A stretch of 64,000 nt of DNA from Spirometra erinaceieuropaei (lineage: Eukaryota; Platyhelminthes; Cestoda; Diphyllobothriidea; Diphyllobothriidae). Numbering within the stretch: the stretch's first letter is position 1; each line of letters starts with the position of its first letter. Positions 62,286-64,000 of the stretch are shown piece after piece. The DNA lies in the NCBI GenBank assembly GCA_902702965.1, contig CACRXP010000641.1, positions 73,088 to 137,087 of the forward strand, written 5' to 3'. Made by a program: the position numbers and the translations under genes. The notes under the pieces are model-generated. The model made no database searches, was not told the DNA's origin, and was given only the letters and a program-made list of their open reading frames with translations.

Positions 62286-63130
62286 AACACTGTCTGAACG
62301 TCCTTGTTACGTCTGTGTCTGATGAAAAAAGCTTGCAAGGATAAGTCACCAGTCTTTGCTCATATTTTGATATTCTAGGTGTGCTCTCAGCATTTTACCT
62401 TCACTCGATGATATAGTGCCTAAACATGGGTAGTATTTCTGGCGATGCTTTCCTTGGAGGGAGCGTTTACAGGTAACTTCTGGGCGAGTTTTGTAAGAGA
62501 ATCGGACATTTCTCATGCAGAATACGGTCTCACTTGCCTTTGTACGGTCGGAGGCTTTCGACACAGACGATAGATATTGTCATTGTCTGGTTGTCTTACT
62601 GTCGAGCATCCATCCCACTCAGTCGGCTGGCTACGTTATTATATTTGGCTTCACACTGAATCAAAATAAACCGTACTATTTTGTAGTGTAAACAGGTATT
62701 GATGGGAGACTCCGGAAAAGTGGTAAAATTCCACGACTATTATTCCTTTCTGGATTTTATACTTGCCGCTACCATAGATTCGTTTGTTTGTAGTCTCCGC
62801 TAGTCTGACTAGCTTAGTTTAATTTCTGACTCGACTTTAATGGAGCTCATTTTCAAAATCCATTTTACTCGTTTTACTAAGTACGTTGATAGGTCCTTCT
62901 AAATTATTTCATAGGAAAATAGTTTGCTTGCCGGTATTCGGGTGTTGGGGATTACATCTGCCAGCGAATAGTTGAAATCCGCTAATATTTGATAAAAGCG
63001 CTTATAACTGTATATTGTTGTGTCCAAACACCAAGCATGCCTTAAATTATCACAATAAAACTTTAACATTATTTCAAAGCAGAGGTGGCACATCTCCTCC
63101 GGGTGGGGGTGGGATGCTTCTTCCCTTCCC

Positions 63131-63320
63131 ACGCAGTAAGGGAAAGGCTTTAGTACAGCTAAACTCGCGTCGTCCGGCGGGGCCTCGTAGTTCAAGTGGC
63201 TAGGGCGTTGGCTGTACTAATTCCTTTCCCTTACTGCGTAGGTTCGAATCGCATCGAAGCGCCGCGTTTTTCACAGTTGGGTCAATATGAATTGTTCAAA
63301 ATCTGCCAAACATCTATGAA
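63131..63320 (+). mobile_element. tRNA-derived SINE with an inverted head fragment
   Basis: Head 63175-63262: box A TAGTTCAAGTGG (63188-63199), box B GGTTCGAATCG (63241-63251), then TTTTTCACAGTTGGGTCAAT and the CAAAATCTGCCAAACATC tail. Upstream, 63131-63159 is an inverted copy of part of the head (63211-63239), so the two can pair as a hairpin. Confidence 0.75.
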
Positions 63321-63970
63321 ACTTCACTTTCTTTCCCTGGCTATATGTTTGCAATTTGCGTATCTTTTTTGCTGACATTTCTTTCTAAGAAATGCACTTT
63401 ATGGATACCTAACAGTGTTTACAAAAATATTCATATTTCAACATTAGTTAATCATTTTTGTCACATGAAATATAAGTAGTGGCAAAATTAAATGAAAGTA
63501 ATCAGCAAATATTTTAGGTATGCGTTGGGAAAAAAGAAATCCAAGGATACTGATCAGCCAATAGGCGAAGTCAACTGTATTGATAAAGTCTACCTAGAGG
63601 CGCTGCCATCAGTAGGAGACCAATCAGGACTGTGTAAAAGGCCAGGTATGCTCTGTATTAGCATGCATGCGAAAGTCATGGTAGGAGCCTGTGGATAATT
63701 GGTACGTATTAGACAGTGACTTTCAAGCATCAGCTGTTGTGTCTACTCTAATTCCCGGTCAAATTAATACTAATAAGACATTTCTTTGCCGGTGAGGGAA
63801 GGCATAGTGAGGCCGACACTTGTAAGCCCATTCTCACGGCAAGTTAACACGCCCATCTTTTTAATAAATCTCACTCGTTTGAACCTGGCACGACGCGCTA
63901 TCAGTAGTGACATGGAAGACCACCCAATAACACGGCAACTCGATTCTACGTAGAATTGAGCTCATCGCTG
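63321..63970. other. No recognised feature
   Basis: Short plus-strand frame at 63492-63698 without identity. The last ~30 bp of the window resemble the right part of repeat R2. Confidence 0.35.
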
Positions 63971-64000
63971 CAATGGCTCCTCGTGAATGTGGCTTCCATA

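Noticed and set aside
1..64000. CRISPR arrays, operons, prokaryotic defence or phage genes
   Set aside because: No regularly spaced repeats with unique spacers and no long uninterrupted coding; the window is plainly eukaryotic.

Overview
This is a eukaryotic, repeat-dense window. Penelope-like elements with GIY-YIG domains, CR1/Jockey-type non-LTR retrotransposons, tRNA-derived SINEs, TTAGGG-like interstitial arrays and long introns (1-6 kb) beside a 59-bp one all fit a flatworm. The mix would suit a large-genome tapeworm of the Spirometra/Diphyllobothrium kind, but that placement is an inference and no marker gene here fixes the species.

Region by region: (1) 1-5.2 kb is a GTC microsatellite followed by two decayed non-LTR retrotransposons. 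(2) About 5.7-33.1 kb is occupied by one plus-strand, multi-exon gene. Reading the splice sites by eye, I assembled ten phase-compatible exons (6106-32956, about 437 codons) encoding a 7-transmembrane protein that resembles the GPR180/TMEM145 family (GpcrRhopsn4). It has an N-terminal extracellular part, seven hydrophobic helices, an FPYH-containing tail and an AATAAA signal at 33083. Its introns carry a 64-bp perfect palindrome, a ~519-bp tandem duplication, a Penelope element folded back on itself as a 1.4-2 kb inverted structure, two more Penelope fragments, dispersed GC-rich repeats and a possible antisense small gene. The start exon is not resolved. (3) About 33.3-41.3 kb holds telomere-like arrays, a Penelope fragment of a second family, a GC-rich repeat split by a foldback element, a Penelope 3' end and a non-LTR 3' end. 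(4) 42-59.6 kb is dominated by about eight full copies and several solo ends of one ~1-kb foldback, Tc1/mariner-like MITE (ends CAGTAGGTGGGC, long inverted arms, TA target duplication). Among them are tRNA-derived SINEs, one of which sits inside a MITE with a 12-bp target-site duplication, and two further Penelope families. (5) 59.6-64 kb is mostly unassigned, with a decayed Penelope 3' end and a SINE head.

The most interesting signals are: a hammerhead-ribozyme-like motif with compensatory stem changes in at least five Penelope 3' ends; the inverted-duplicate Penelope element with apparently identical arms; the MITE-in-MITE nesting that exposes the target-site duplication; and arm-to-arm concordance inside individual MITE copies. 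No CRISPR, operon or prokaryotic feature is present.
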